Below, one piece after another: positions 17,256 to 25,853 of a DNA stretch of 64,000 bases. Source of the DNA: Candidatus Solirubrobacter pratensis (GTDB lineage Bacteria > Actinomycetota > Thermoleophilia > Solirubrobacterales > Solirubrobacteraceae); assembly GCF_000425945.1 (NCBI RefSeq), contig NZ_KE384480.1:186001-250000 (forward strand). Direction: 5' to 3'. The position numbers and the translations under genes are program-made. Positions within the stretch are counted from its first letter, which is position 1, and each line of letters begins with the position of its first letter. The notes under the pieces are model-generated. The model did no database searches and was not told the origin of the DNA. It saw nothing but the letters and a program-made list of their open reading frames with translations.

Positions 17256-17789
17256 ATGCACGAGGAGCTCATCGTTCTCTCCGACGAGCAGGGCAACCCC
17301 ATCGGGACGGCTGAGAAGCTGTCCTCGCACCATGCCGACACGCCGCTGCACCTGGCGTTCTCGTGCTACGTGTTCGACGCCGACGGGCGCTTCCTGGCGA
17401 CGCGCCGCAGCCTGGCGAAGACGGTCTGGCCGGGCGTGTGGACCAACAGCGTCTGCGGCCACCCGGCGCCGGGCGAGAGCTTCACCGACGCCGTCGAGCG
17501 GCGGCTGCAGGAGGAGCTCGGGATGACCGCGCGCGACATCGAGGTCGTGCTGCCACGCCACGTCTATCGCGCGCCGCCGTTCCACGGCATCGTCGAGCAC
17601 GAGTTCTGCCCGGTGTTCGTGGCGCGCGCGGACAGCCTGCCGCGCCCGAACCCCGGCGAAGTGGCGGAGCACCGCTGGATGGCATGGGAGGACTTCGTGC
17701 TCGCCGCCTCCGGCGACACCGCCGACACGTTCTCCTGGTGGTGCAAGAACCAGCTCCGCGAGATCGCCGAGCCGCTCGGCGCCCGCTGA
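17256..17789 (+). CDS. idi: Isopentenyl-diphosphate delta-isomerase type 1
   Basis: Interconverts IPP and DMAPP, supplying isoprenoid precursors. 177 residues from ATG 17256 (MHEELIVLSDEQG); an upstream start at 17217 is weaker. Nudix fold with the IDI signature: TVWPGVWTNSVCGHPAPGES carrying the catalytic Cys, and the acidic catalytic site later (IVEHEFCPVF, with Glu). Overlaps the prenyl synthase start as TGATG, so the two are one unit. The roughly 107-base gap to the crtA-like start is a divergent promoter region. Confidence 0.92.
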   Translation: MHEELIVLSDEQGNPIGTAEKLSSHHADTPLHLAFSCYVFDADGRFLATRRSLAKTVWPGVWTNSVCGHPAPGESFTDAVERRLQEELGMTARDIEVVLPRHVYRAPPFHGIVEHEFCPVFVARADSLPRPNPGEVAEHRWMAWEDFVLAASGDTADTFSWWCKNQLREIAEPLGAR

Positions 17790-18700
17790 TGGGAAGGGCC
17801 CAGGCGCAGCGCGCGATGGCGCCCGGGCCCGGCTACCCGCTGCACCTGCGCGACCTCGTCGACGACTACCTCGCCGCCCTGCGCTTCGCGCGCGAGCCGG
17901 CGACCGCCGGCCTCGAGGAGGCGATGCGCTACTCGCTGCTGGCGGGCGGGAAGCGGATCCGCCCGGTGCTGGCGCTCGCGACGGCGACGGCGGTGGGCCG
18001 CGACCCGCGCGAGGTGCTCCCGCTCGCCGCCGCGCTCGAGCTCATCCACACGTTCTCGCTGATCCACGACGACCTCCCGGCGATCGACGACGACGATGTG
18101 CGCCGCGGCCGGCCGACGAGCCACAAGCGCTTCGGCGAGGACGTCGCGATCCTCGCCGGCGACGGGCTGTACGCCGAGGCGTTCAAGCTCGTCCTGCGCG
18201 AGCAGCGCGGCGAGCCCGCGAACGTGCTCGCGGCGATCGCCGAGCTGGCCGACGCGACCGGCGTCAACGGGATGGTCGGCGGCGAGTACATCGACGTGCG
18301 CGCCCTCGCCGGCATGCGCGGCGTGGGGCTGCGCCGCCTGCACCGGCTCAAGACCGGGCGGCTGATCGGCGCCGCCGTCGAGTGCGTGCTCCTGCTCGCC
18401 GAGACGCCTGCGCCCGCGCGCCCCCACTTCCGCGCCTTCGCCGCCGAGCTCGGCGTGCTGTTCCAGATCATCGACGACATCCTCGATGTGACCGGGACCG
18501 ACGCGGAGCTCGGCAAGCCGCGCGGCTCCGACGAGCGGCACGGGAAGCTCACCTACGTCAGCCGCTACGGGCTGCGCCGGGCGCGCCGGCTGGCGGCGGA
18601 GTCGCACGGCAGGGCCCGCACCGAGCTCGCCCGCGCCGGCGCGGGACGGACCGACGAGCTCGAGCAGATCGCCGACTTCGTCTACACACGCACGGCCTGA
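17789..18700 (+). CDS. Geranylgeranyl/farnesyl diphosphate synthase
   Basis: Polyprenyl synthetase, 303 residues from ATG 17789. First Asp-rich motif SLIHDDLPAIDDDDVRRG, Lys/Arg IPP site GGKRIRPVLALAT, second motif FQIIDDILDVTG, and GKLTYVSRYG near the end. In this neighbourhood it should supply the C20 diphosphate to crtB, making it a crtE equivalent, but chain length (C15 or C20) cannot be fixed by sight. Followed 1 base later by a hairpin. Confidence 0.9.
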   Translation: MGRAQAQRAMAPGPGYPLHLRDLVDDYLAALRFAREPATAGLEEAMRYSLLAGGKRIRPVLALATATAVGRDPREVLPLAAALELIHTFSLIHDDLPAIDDDDVRRGRPTSHKRFGEDVAILAGDGLYAEAFKLVLREQRGEPANVLAAIAELADATGVNGMVGGEYIDVRALAGMRGVGLRRLHRLKTGRLIGAAVECVLLLAETPAPARPHFRAFAAELGVLFQIIDDILDVTGTDAELGKPRGSDERHGKLTYVSRYGLRRARRLAAESHGRARTELARAGAGRTDELEQIADFVYTRTA

Positions 18701-18701
18701 T

Positions 18702-18724
18702 CTCAGCCTCTAGTCGAGGCTGAG
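18702..18724 (+). terminator. Hairpin terminator of idi-prenyl synthase unit
   Basis: Perfect 9-bp stem CTCAGCCTC / GAGGCTGAG with a 5-nt loop, beginning one base after the stop codon. No T run follows. Confidence 0.6.
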
Positions 18725-18800
18725 CCAAGAGGCCTGCCGTCATCCCCGTCGCGCGCTTTGCGCCGCCGCGTCGGGAACCAGAGCCCCCGCGGACACGAAC

Positions 18801-18939
18801 GACCAGTTGCTCGGCGCGATCGAGCACGACGATCATCGCCGCGCACGAGTACACGGGAGTGCCCTACGAACCTTCGAACTGTTCGAAGGTTCGTCGTGCA
18901 CCCCTCGCGCGCCGCGGGCGCATCGATCACCGCTGCCGA
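18801..18939 (+). repeat. Composite repeat element copy A: 139-bp leader
   Basis: A 139-base stretch that matches, end to end and at the same length, 44463-44601. Both run from GACCAG through a Ser/Arg-coding-like GC tract, a 29-nt dyad, and finish at CACCGCTGCCGA. Both are followed by 155-bp units. No ORF in it looks like a known protein. This is an interspersed element private to this window as far as I can see. Confidence 0.8.
18866..18894 (+). repeat. 29-nt perfect dyad within repeat leader A
   Basis: Arms ACGAACCTTCGAA and TTCGAAGGTTCGT with a 3-nt CTG centre: a perfect 13-bp inverted repeat. It is AT-richer than its surroundings. Spacing does not fit an actinobacterial LexA box. It could be a folded RNA stem, a recombination site or a protein-binding site. 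Confidence 0.75.
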
Positions 18940-18970
18940 GCGCCGCCGGCTGCCCCACGCGCCGGCGTTC

Positions 18971-18988
18971 CGACTCGCCACCGAGTCG
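18971..18988 (+). other. 7-bp hairpin in spacer of repeat element A
   Basis: CGACTCG / CGAGTCG with a CCAC loop, in the roughly 120-base spacer between leader and 155-bp units. The spacer is absent from copy B, where leader and unit are only 11 bases apart. Confidence 0.35.
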
Positions 18989-19060
18989 CCTTGGTGGAAC
19001 GCGAAGCCGTGGCGACAAACACCCTCGGCGAGAGCGCGAGGCTAGGTATGTGACGTGGCC

Positions 19061-19394
19061 GTTTCTCCCGTGGGTGGTCTCGTGGGCGTTGGGGGTCGGC
19101 GCGTCGACCGCCGCAGGCATCCGCGCCTGGCACGCGGGGGTCGGGTCGACCGGCGACCCGGGTCCCGCGAGGACAGGACCCGCCGGCCCCGCGAATCCGG
19201 CCCTCCGGCGTGACCGTTTCTCCCGTGGGTGGCCTTGTGGGCGTTGGGGGTCGGCGCGTCGACCGCCGCAGGCATCCGCGCCTGGCACGCGGGGGTCGGG
19301 TCGACCGGCGACCCGGGTCCCGCGAGGACAGGACCCGCGGGCCGCGCGAACCCGGCCCTGCGGAGTGACCGTTTCTCCCGTGGGTGGCCTCGTG
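19061..19394 (+). repeat. 155-bp tandem repeat, two full copies plus a partial third
   Basis: Units begin at 19061, 19216 and 19371, each opening with GTTTCTCCCGTGGGTGG, period exactly 155. By eye the two full units differ at about 7 positions; the third stops after 24 bases. Within each unit CGGGTCC and GGACCCG can pair across a 10-nt loop, and GGGTCG can pair with CGACCC. A 155-base period is not a multiple of three, which argues against a protein repeat. A fourth unit lies at 44613-44767. Confidence 0.88.
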
Positions 19395-19432
19395 CGCCGC
19401 TTGCGGCCGGTCGATCGGTCATTCTGCTCGGC

Positions 19433-21748
19433 TTGGACTCGCATCTGCGTCTCGACACGTCTCCCGTCGCCCATCCGGACGCCGTCGTCCAGGGCGACCG
19501 GTGGCGAATCACCGTGCTCGCCGCGGGGCTCGTCCGGCTCGAGTGGGCCGACGACGGCGTCTTCGAGGATCGCGCCTCGACGTTCGCGCTGCACCGCGAC
19601 CTGCCCGTGCCCCGCTTCGAGCTGTCCGACGGGGAGGCCGTGCTGGAGCTCGTCACGGACCGGCTGCGGCTCGTCTACGACCGCGAGCCGTTCTCACCCG
19701 CCGGCCTGAGCATCCAGGCGCGCGGCAACGTCAGCAACTACCACAGCGTGTGGCGCTACGGCGAGCCCCTGCGCAACCTTGGCGGCACCGTGCGCACGCT
19801 CGACGACGTCGACGGCCGGGTCGCGTTCGAGCCCGGCATCCTGTCGCGCGGGGGGATCGCCGCGCTCGAGGACTCCGGCTCGTTCGTGTTCGAGGACGAC
19901 GGCTGGGTGAGCCCGCGCGACGGCGGCCGGATCGACATCTACGTCTTCGCCTACGGCCATGACTACGCGGCCGCGCTGGAGGCGTTCTACGCGGTCTCCG
20001 GCCGTCCGCCGGTACTGCCGCGCTGGACGCTCGGCAATTGGTGGAGCCGCTACCACCGCTACAGCGCGGACGCCTACCTCGCCCTGATGGACCGCTTCGC
20101 CGCGGAGGGCGTGCCGCTCTCGGTCGCGGTGCTGGACATGGACTGGCACCGCGTGGACTCGGTGCCCGAGGCCTACGGCTCGGGCTGGACCGGCTACAGC
20201 TGGGAGCGGAGCCTGTTCCCGGATCCCGAGGGCTTCCTCGCCGAGCTGCACCGGCGCGGGCTGCGGGTGACGCTCAACGTCCATCCCGCCGACGGCGTGC
20301 GTCCGTACGAGGACGCGTATCCGGCGATGGCGCGGGCGCTGAGGCGCGACCCGGAGTCCGACGTGCCGATCGCGTTCGACATCACCGACCGCGCGTTCCT
20401 GGACGCGTACCTGAAGGTCGTGCACCACCCGCTCGAGGCGCAGGGCGTCGACTTCTGGTGGCTGGACTGGCAGCAGGGCACCTACTCGCGCGTCCAGGGC
20501 GTCGACCCGCTGTGGATGCTCAACCACTTCCACTTCCTGGACTCCGGCCGCGAGGGCCGGCGGCCGCTGACGTTCTCGCGCTACGCGGGGCCGGGCAGCC
20601 ACCGCTACCCGATCGGCTTCTCCGGCGACACCCACATCACGTGGGCGTCGCTCGACTTCCAGCCCGAGTTCACCGCCACCGCGTCGAACGTCGGCTATGG
20701 CTGGTGGAGCCATGACGTCGGCGGCCACATCCACGGCGAGCGCGACGACGAGCTCGCGACGCGCTGGGTCCAGCTCGGGCTCTTTTCTCCCATCCTGCGC
20801 CTGCACTCGTCGAGCAACCCGTTCCTCGTCAAGGAGCCGTGGCAGTACCCGCGCGAGGCGCGCGACGCGATGGTCGCCGCGCTGCGCTTCCGCCACCGGC
20901 TCGTGCCCTACCTGCACACGATGAACCACCGCGCGGCCGTCGAGAGCGTGCCGCTGGTGCGCCCGATGTACCACCTCGCGCCCGCCGACCCGCGCGCCTA
21001 CGAGGTGCCGAACCAATTCGCCTTCGGCTCGGAGCTGATCGTCGCCCCGATCACCGCGCCGCGCGACCGCGTCACGCTGCGCGGCGCCGTGCGCGCGTGG
21101 CTGCCGCCGGGGACCTGGACCGACATCTTCACCTCGACCGTCTACGACGGCGACCGCGAGATCGAGCTGCACCGGGACACGAGCACGATCCCGGCGCTGC
21201 TGCGCGCCGGCGGCATCCTCCCGCTCTCCGCAGAGGACGACCTGGACGCGACCCGCAACCCGGAGCGGCTCGAGCTGATCGTCGCCCCCGGCGCCGACGG
21301 CGTGTTCACGCTGATCGAGGACGACGGCACCGGCGCGGCGCCGGACGACATCCCGACGGCCAGGACGACGATCACCTGGCGCCAGGAGACCGGGGAGCTG
21401 ACGATCGGCGCCGCCGAGGACCCGCACGGGATCCTCCCGCCCGAGCGGACGTGGACGGTCACGTTCCTGGCCGCCGGCCGCGCCGGCGAGACGCTCGAGG
21501 CCGCGCCCACCGGGGAGCCGCTGCGCATCGTCGCCGGCGCCGGCCTGCTCCCGCGCACGCCGGACCGCTCGCAGGCGCTGTTCGCGCTGCTCGACGCGGC
21601 GCAGTACGGGCATAGCGCGAAGGAGCGCGCGTGGCGGACGCTCTCGTCGGACCTGTCGCCGGAGGCGAAGCTCGCCGAGCTGCACGCGCAGTCGCTGCCG
21701 CGCGAGCTGATCGGTGCGCTCTCGGAGCTGCTGACCGCGCGAGGCTGA
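19433..21748 (+). CDS. GH31 family alpha-glycosidase
   Basis: Hydrolyses alpha-linked glucosides or xylosides. Start is doubtful: TTG 19433 gives 771 residues; GTG 19229 gives 839 but its first 60 codons are the 155-bp repeat. GH31 features: N-terminal beta-sandwich with FALHRDLPVPRFEL, the catalytic Asp in DFWWLDWQQG (residue 345 from TTG), the acid/base Asp in GFSGDTHITW (residue 399), and YGWWSHDVGGHIHG. Followed by a C-terminal beta domain (PALLRAGGILPL) and a short helical tail. Cytoplasmic by absence of a signal peptide. Substrate unknown. Confidence 0.9.
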   Translation: MDSHLRLDTSPVAHPDAVVQGDRWRITVLAAGLVRLEWADDGVFEDRASTFALHRDLPVPRFELSDGEAVLELVTDRLRLVYDREPFSPAGLSIQARGNVSNYHSVWRYGEPLRNLGGTVRTLDDVDGRVAFEPGILSRGGIAALEDSGSFVFEDDGWVSPRDGGRIDIYVFAYGHDYAAALEAFYAVSGRPPVLPRWTLGNWWSRYHRYSADAYLALMDRFAAEGVPLSVAVLDMDWHRVDSVPEAYGSGWTGYSWERSLFPDPEGFLAELHRRGLRVTLNVHPADGVRPYEDAYPAMARALRRDPESDVPIAFDITDRAFLDAYLKVVHHPLEAQGVDFWWLDWQQGTYSRVQGVDPLWMLNHFHFLDSGREGRRPLTFSRYAGPGSHRYPIGFSGDTHITWASLDFQPEFTATASNVGYGWWSHDVGGHIHGERDDELATRWVQLGLFSPILRLHSSSNPFLVKEPWQYPREARDAMVAALRFRHRLVPYLHTMNHRAAVESVPLVRPMYHLAPADPRAYEVPNQFAFGSELIVAPITAPRDRVTLRGAVRAWLPPGTWTDIFTSTVYDGDREIELHRDTSTIPALLRAGGILPLSAEDDLDATRNPERLELIVAPGADGVFTLIEDDGTGAAPDDIPTARTTITWRQETGELTIGAAEDPHGILPPERTWTVTFLAAGRAGETLEAAPTGEPLRIVAGAGLLPRTPDRSQALFALLDAAQYGHSAKERAWRTLSSDLSPEAKLAELHAQSLPRELIGALSELLTARG

Positions 21749-21834
21749 GGCCTCAGGCGAACCGCGCCGTAGCGCGTCAGCGAGAGCGCGCACCAGACCG
21801 GCTGCCTCCCGCCGCCCGCGGTAGGGTGCGCGCC

Positions 21835-22887
21835 GTGAGCGAGCTCCAGGTCCCGTTCGATCACGAGCTGGTGATCGCGCGCCACGGCCCGCGGACCGGA
21901 TACCGGTTCGTGGTCGCGATCCACTCCACGGCCGGCACGGAGCCCCGGGGGCGCGCGGGCGGCGGCTGCCGCCTGGCCCGCTACGCGGATCCGCTCGACG
22001 GCCTGCACGACGCGCTGCGGCTGTCGGAGGGGATGTCGCGCAAGGCCGCGATCGCCGGGACGCGGACGGGCGGGGCCAAGTGCGTGATCGCGGTGCCGCC
22101 CGGCGAGGCGCCGTGGCCGCTGGAGGGCGAGCGGCGCGAGGCGGTGCTGCGCGACCTGGCCGAGATCGTCGATTCGCTCGAGGGCCGCTACCTGACCGGC
22201 CCGGACGTCGGGACGACGCCGGCGGACATGGAGTTCGTCCACAGCCTCACGCCGCACGCGGCCGGCTTCGCGGAAGGCGGGACGGCGCTCGGCACGGCGG
22301 TCGGCGTCCACGCCTGCATGCGCGCCGCCGCCGCGCAGGTGCTCGGCAACGCCGGGCTCGCCGGCGTGCGCGTGACGATCGTCGGGCTCGGCGGGGTGGG
22401 GGAGCCGCTCGCCCGCCGGCTCGCGGCCGACGGCGCGCGCCTCGCGGTGACCGACATCGACCCGTCGCGCCGGACCGTGGCAGCGGACCTCGGCGCCGAG
22501 TGGATCGAGCTCGACGGCGCGCAGCGGCGCGAGTGCGAGATCGTCGCCCCCTGCGCGCTCGGCGCGACGCTCACCCAGGACGAGGCCGCCGCGCTGCGCT
22601 GCCGCCTCGTCGTCGGCGCGGCGAACAACCAGCTCGCCGGCGACGGCGTCGCCGCCGCGCTCGCGGCGCGCGGGATCGCCTGGGTGCCCGACTTCGTCGC
22701 GAACGCCGGCGGCCTGCTCTACGCCGTCACCGTCGGTCGCGACCGGCGCACGCGCGAGGAGGCCTTCGAGCGGGTCGAGCGGCTCGGCGACACCGCGCTC
22801 GAGATCCTGCGCCGCGCCGAGGCGGAGGGGATCACGACGCTGGATGCGGCCGTCCGCCTCGCCGACGAGCGGCTCGCGGGCCGCTAG
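21835..22887 (+). CDS. Leucine/valine-type amino acid dehydrogenase
   Basis: Glu/Leu/Phe/Val dehydrogenase family, 350 residues from GTG 21835. Oxidatively deaminates a branched-chain or aromatic amino acid with NAD. Substrate Lys region SRKAAIAGTRTGGAKCVIAV, LTGPDVGTTPADMEFVHS, Rossmann motif IVGLGGVGEPLARRL with Asp in VTDIDPS, and ANNQLAGDGVAAALAARGI plus VPDFVANAGGLLY near the end. Exact substrate cannot be read. Ends convergently 12 bases from the sensor kinase, over a short dyad. Confidence 0.88.
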   Translation: MSELQVPFDHELVIARHGPRTGYRFVVAIHSTAGTEPRGRAGGGCRLARYADPLDGLHDALRLSEGMSRKAAIAGTRTGGAKCVIAVPPGEAPWPLEGERREAVLRDLAEIVDSLEGRYLTGPDVGTTPADMEFVHSLTPHAAGFAEGGTALGTAVGVHACMRAAAAQVLGNAGLAGVRVTIVGLGGVGEPLARRLAADGARLAVTDIDPSRRTVAADLGAEWIELDGAQRRECEIVAPCALGATLTQDEAAALRCRLVVGAANNQLAGDGVAAALAARGIAWVPDFVANAGGLLYAVTVGRDRRTREEAFERVERLGDTALEILRRAEAEGITTLDAAVRLADERLAGR

Positions 22888-22899
22888 GAGGGGGCCTGG

Positions 22900-24933
22900 T
22901 CAGGCCGGAAGCGTGACGGCGAGCGTCGTGCCCTCGCCGGGCCGGCTCGTGACGGCGATCGAGCCGCCCGAGGCGGCGACGCGGTCGGCGAGGCCCACGA
23001 GCCCCGTGCCGCGCGCGGGATCGGCGCCGCCTGCGCCGTCGTCGCGGACCTCCACCCGCAGCGCGCCGGGCTCGTCGACCGCCACGACCCGCACGCTCGT
23101 CGCGCCGGCGTGCTTGACGGCGTTGGTGAGCGCCTCCGCGACGACGAAGTAGGCGGTCGTCTCGACGGCGGCGGGCAGGCGGTGCGGCGTGACATCCATC
23201 GCCACCGGCAGGTCGACGTGTGCGGCGAGCGCCTCGACGCCGGCCCGCAGCCCGCCGTGCGCGAGCGCCGAGGGCATGATGCCGTGGACCAGCTCGCGCA
23301 GGTCCTCGTTGGCCTGCTCGGCCTGCTGCAGCGCCTCTTCGACCAGGTCGGTCCCCGGGCCGCCGTGGCCCAGCGCCGCCCTGGCGAGCTGGAGCCTGAG
23401 GATGGCGTGCATCAGCCGCTGCTGTGCCCCGTCGTGCAGGTCGCGCTGGATCCGGCGGCGGCTGTCGTCGGCGGCCGCCACGAGCCGCGCTCGCGACGCC
23501 GTCAGCTCCTCGCGGCTGTCGGCGTTGGCGACCGCCGTCCCGACGAGCTCGGTGAACTGCGCCAGGCGCTCCTCGGTCCGGGGCGGCAGCGGCCCGTCGA
23601 AGGACATCGCGAGCAGGTGGCCCCAGAGCACGCCGCCCACGAAGATCGGCGCGCCGACCGCCGCCTTCAGGCCGACCGAGCGCGCCTGATCGGCGACGGG
23701 ACCCTCGATGTCGTCGTAGTCGTCGATGCGGGCGGGGCGTCTCGTCTGCAGGATCCGCCACGACACGCTGTCGGCGTTCGCCGGCACGGTGACGTCGAGC
23801 GAGCTCGGGGCGCCGTGCAGCGCCACCACGGGCGCGCCTCCCTCCTCGTCGTAGCGGTGCAGCCGCATCGGCTGGCCGCCGAACAGCCGCGACGCCTGCC
23901 GCGTGACGGCGGCGAACACCTCCGGCGGCGAAGCGCCGCCGGCGACCAGCGTCGCCACCCGCCGCAGCGCCTCCTGCTCGTCGGCCAGGGACCGGAGCTC
24001 CCCGCGCGCCTGCGCGTTGGCGATCGCCGTGGCGACCAGCTCGGAGAACGCCGCGATCCGCGCCTCGGTGTCCGGCGGGAACGGCTCGGGGCAAGTAGAG
24101 GCGGCGAAGGCCACGCCCCACACGCGGCCCTCGACCACGATCGGGACCCCGACCGACGAGCGGATCCCGATCCGGCGCGCCTCTTCGATGAACGGGCCGG
24201 ACTCCGGCAGCTCCGCCGACTCGAACCGCAGCGGGTGGCCGCGATCGCGCACGGCGCGCAGCGTGTCGTCGAGCCGCCGGTTGGCCCCGAGCTCGAACGG
24301 GACCTCGTGGCTGCTCCAGGCGGCGACGAGCGTCATCGTGTCGTCGGGCTCGAACCGCATCATCGACGTCTGCTCGGCGCCGATGAGCTGCGCGATCTCC
24401 TGGTTGACGGCGGCGAACAGCTCGCGGCGCGCCACGCCGCGCGCGACCAGGGTGGCCACGCGCCGCAGGGCGGCCTGCTCCTCGGCGATCCGCGCCGCCT
24501 CGGCCCGCGAGGGGACCGGTACCGCCGCGGTCTTGTCCGCCGGGTCGGCGAGGTAATAGGAGCGGCACGAGGCGATCCGGCCGTCGCGGACGTCGTAGAC
24601 GTCGCAGACCGTGCCGGCCAGGCGCCATCCGAACCGTTCCTCGTCCGGGTTCACGAGGCGGTACTCGACGGCGATCGTCGTGTCCGACTCGCCGACGACG
24701 CGCTCGAGCTCGGCGCGGACGCCCGGGAACGCGCGCATCGTCCCCTCCGCGAACGCCTGCGCGGCCTGCCGGCCGTGCATCGTGCCGGCGTCGGCGCGGA
24801 TCATCGCGTCCTCGTGGAACAGCTCGCCCCACGCGGCGAGATCGCGCGCGTTGTAGGCGCTCAGGTACCGCTCGACGAGCCCGCGCAGATCGCTCACTTC
24901 ACCCCTGGTCCGGTCATCTCGGGGAAATGTCAC
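22900..24933 (-). CDS. SnoaL-GAF-GAF sensor histidine kinase (soluble)
   Basis: 677 residues, no transmembrane helix. N-terminal SnoaL / NTF2-like domain about 1-140 (LVERYLSAYNARDLAAWGEL, FAEGTMRAFPGVRAELERVV), two GAF domains about 155-310 and 325-480, then the NarL-type HisKA_3 helix with H500 in IQRDLHDGAQQRLM and a HATPase domain (EALTNAVKHAGA, DDGAGGADP). The SnoaL domain likely binds a small ligand and may be a sensor; that is inference. No partner regulator is adjacent. The kinase core resembles the membrane kinase at 0.6-2.6 kb. Confidence 0.88.
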   Translation of the reverse strand: MTFPRDDRTRGEVSDLRGLVERYLSAYNARDLAAWGELFHEDAMIRADAGTMHGRQAAQAFAEGTMRAFPGVRAELERVVGESDTTIAVEYRLVNPDEERFGWRLAGTVCDVYDVRDGRIASCRSYYLADPADKTAAVPVPSRAEAARIAEEQAALRRVATLVARGVARRELFAAVNQEIAQLIGAEQTSMMRFEPDDTMTLVAAWSSHEVPFELGANRRLDDTLRAVRDRGHPLRFESAELPESGPFIEEARRIGIRSSVGVPIVVEGRVWGVAFAASTCPEPFPPDTEARIAAFSELVATAIANAQARGELRSLADEQEALRRVATLVAGGASPPEVFAAVTRQASRLFGGQPMRLHRYDEEGGAPVVALHGAPSSLDVTVPANADSVSWRILQTRRPARIDDYDDIEGPVADQARSVGLKAAVGAPIFVGGVLWGHLLAMSFDGPLPPRTEERLAQFTELVGTAVANADSREELTASRARLVAAADDSRRRIQRDLHDGAQQRLMHAILRLQLARAALGHGGPGTDLVEEALQQAEQANEDLRELVHGIMPSALAHGGLRAGVEALAAHVDLPVAMDVTPHRLPAAVETTAYFVVAEALTNAVKHAGATSVRVVAVDEPGALRVEVRDDGAGGADPARGTGLVGLADRVAASGGSIAVTSRPGEGTTLAVTLPA

Positions 24934-25025
24934 GCCGGAGGTCTCCGGGTCGCACCCTTCAAGCCCCAGCCTGGCACGCCGGGGGGATCGCCCGCAAGGG
25001 CACGCCGCCCGGATCGCTTACGCGG

Positions 25026-25853
25026 TCAGCTCCGCTCGGCGAGCGCCTTGAAGCGGCGCATGTTCTCGGTCATCGCGACCTCGGTCGGCAACCGCTCCAT
25101 GCTGGAGGCGCCGAAGAATCCGACGACGCCCTCTGTGCGATCCAGCACGTAGCGGGCGTCGTCGGGCTCGGCGAGCGGGCCGCCGTGGCAGAGCACGATC
25201 ACGCGCGGGTTCTCGGCCACGGCGGCGTCGCGCATCGCCTGGATCTCCTCGACGCACTGGTCCAGCGTCTTCGCCGTCCGGGCGCCGATCGTGCCCTTCG
25301 TCGTGAGCCCCATGTGCGGGACGAGGACGTCGGCGCCGGCCTCGGCCATCGCCGCCGCCTGCAGGGGATCGAAGACATAGGGCGCCGTCAGCAGGCCCAG
25401 CGAGGCGGCCGCGCGGATCATCTCGACCTCGAGTGCGAAGCCCATGCCGGTCTCCTCGAGGTTGATCCGGAACGTGCCGTCGATCAGGCCGACGGTCGGG
25501 AAATTCTGCACGCCGGCGAAGCCGGCGTCGAGCACCTCGCCCAGGAAGCGGTCCATCAGCCGGAACGGGTCGGTGCCGCAGACGCCGGCGAGCACCGGCG
25601 TCCGGCGGGCGATCGGGAGCACCTCGCGCGCCATGTCCATGACGATCGCGTTGGCGTCGCCGTAGGGCATCAGCCCGGCCAGCGAGCCGCGACCGGCCAT
25701 CCGGTAGCGGCCCGAGTTGTAGATGATGATCAGGTCGGCGCCCCCGTCCTCGGCGCACTTCGCCGAGAGCCCGGTCCCGGCGCCCGCGCCGATGATCACG
25801 CCACCGGCGTCGAGCGTCGCGCGCAGCCGCGCGCGGGCCTCCTCGCCGGTCAT
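25026..25853 (-). CDS. PEP-hydrolase-like TIM-barrel protein (Tm-1 C-terminal type)
   Basis: 275 residues, ATG overlapping the UPF0261 stop as ATGA. Motifs: GGVIIGAGAGTGLSAKCAED, ADLIIIYNSGRYRMAGRGSL, DPFRLMDRFLGEVLDAGFAG, VQNFPTVGLIDGTFRINLEE, HMGLTTKGTIGARTAKTLDQ and FFGASSMERLPTEVA. This family corresponds to the TIM-barrel half of the tomato virus-resistance protein Tm-1, and has been annotated as phosphoenolpyruvate hydrolase-like. Enzymatic role unproven. Last gene of a three-gene operon. Confidence 0.88.
   Translation of the reverse strand: MTGEEARARLRATLDAGGVIIGAGAGTGLSAKCAEDGGADLIIIYNSGRYRMAGRGSLAGLMPYGDANAIVMDMAREVLPIARRTPVLAGVCGTDPFRLMDRFLGEVLDAGFAGVQNFPTVGLIDGTFRINLEETGMGFALEVEMIRAAASLGLLTAPYVFDPLQAAAMAEAGADVLVPHMGLTTKGTIGARTAKTLDQCVEEIQAMRDAAVAENPRVIVLCHGGPLAEPDDARYVLDRTEGVVGFFGASSMERLPTEVAMTENMRRFKALAERS

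Noticed and set aside
18871..18889. Possible LexA/SOS box in the repeat dyad
   Set aside because: TCGAAC and GTTCGA are present but separated by one base instead of four, and they are part of a longer 13-bp dyad.
19061..19394. 155-bp repeats as a tandem protein repeat
   Set aside because: The period is not a multiple of three, so each unit changes frame; no conserved reading frame across copies.
18801..19394. CRISPR array
   Set aside because: Units are contiguous and nearly identical without spacers, and there are no cas genes in the window.
22894..22907. GGCCTG / CAGGCC dyad between convergent ldh-like and kinase genes
   Set aside because: Only a 2-nt centre, too tight for a hairpin loop; noted but not called a terminator.
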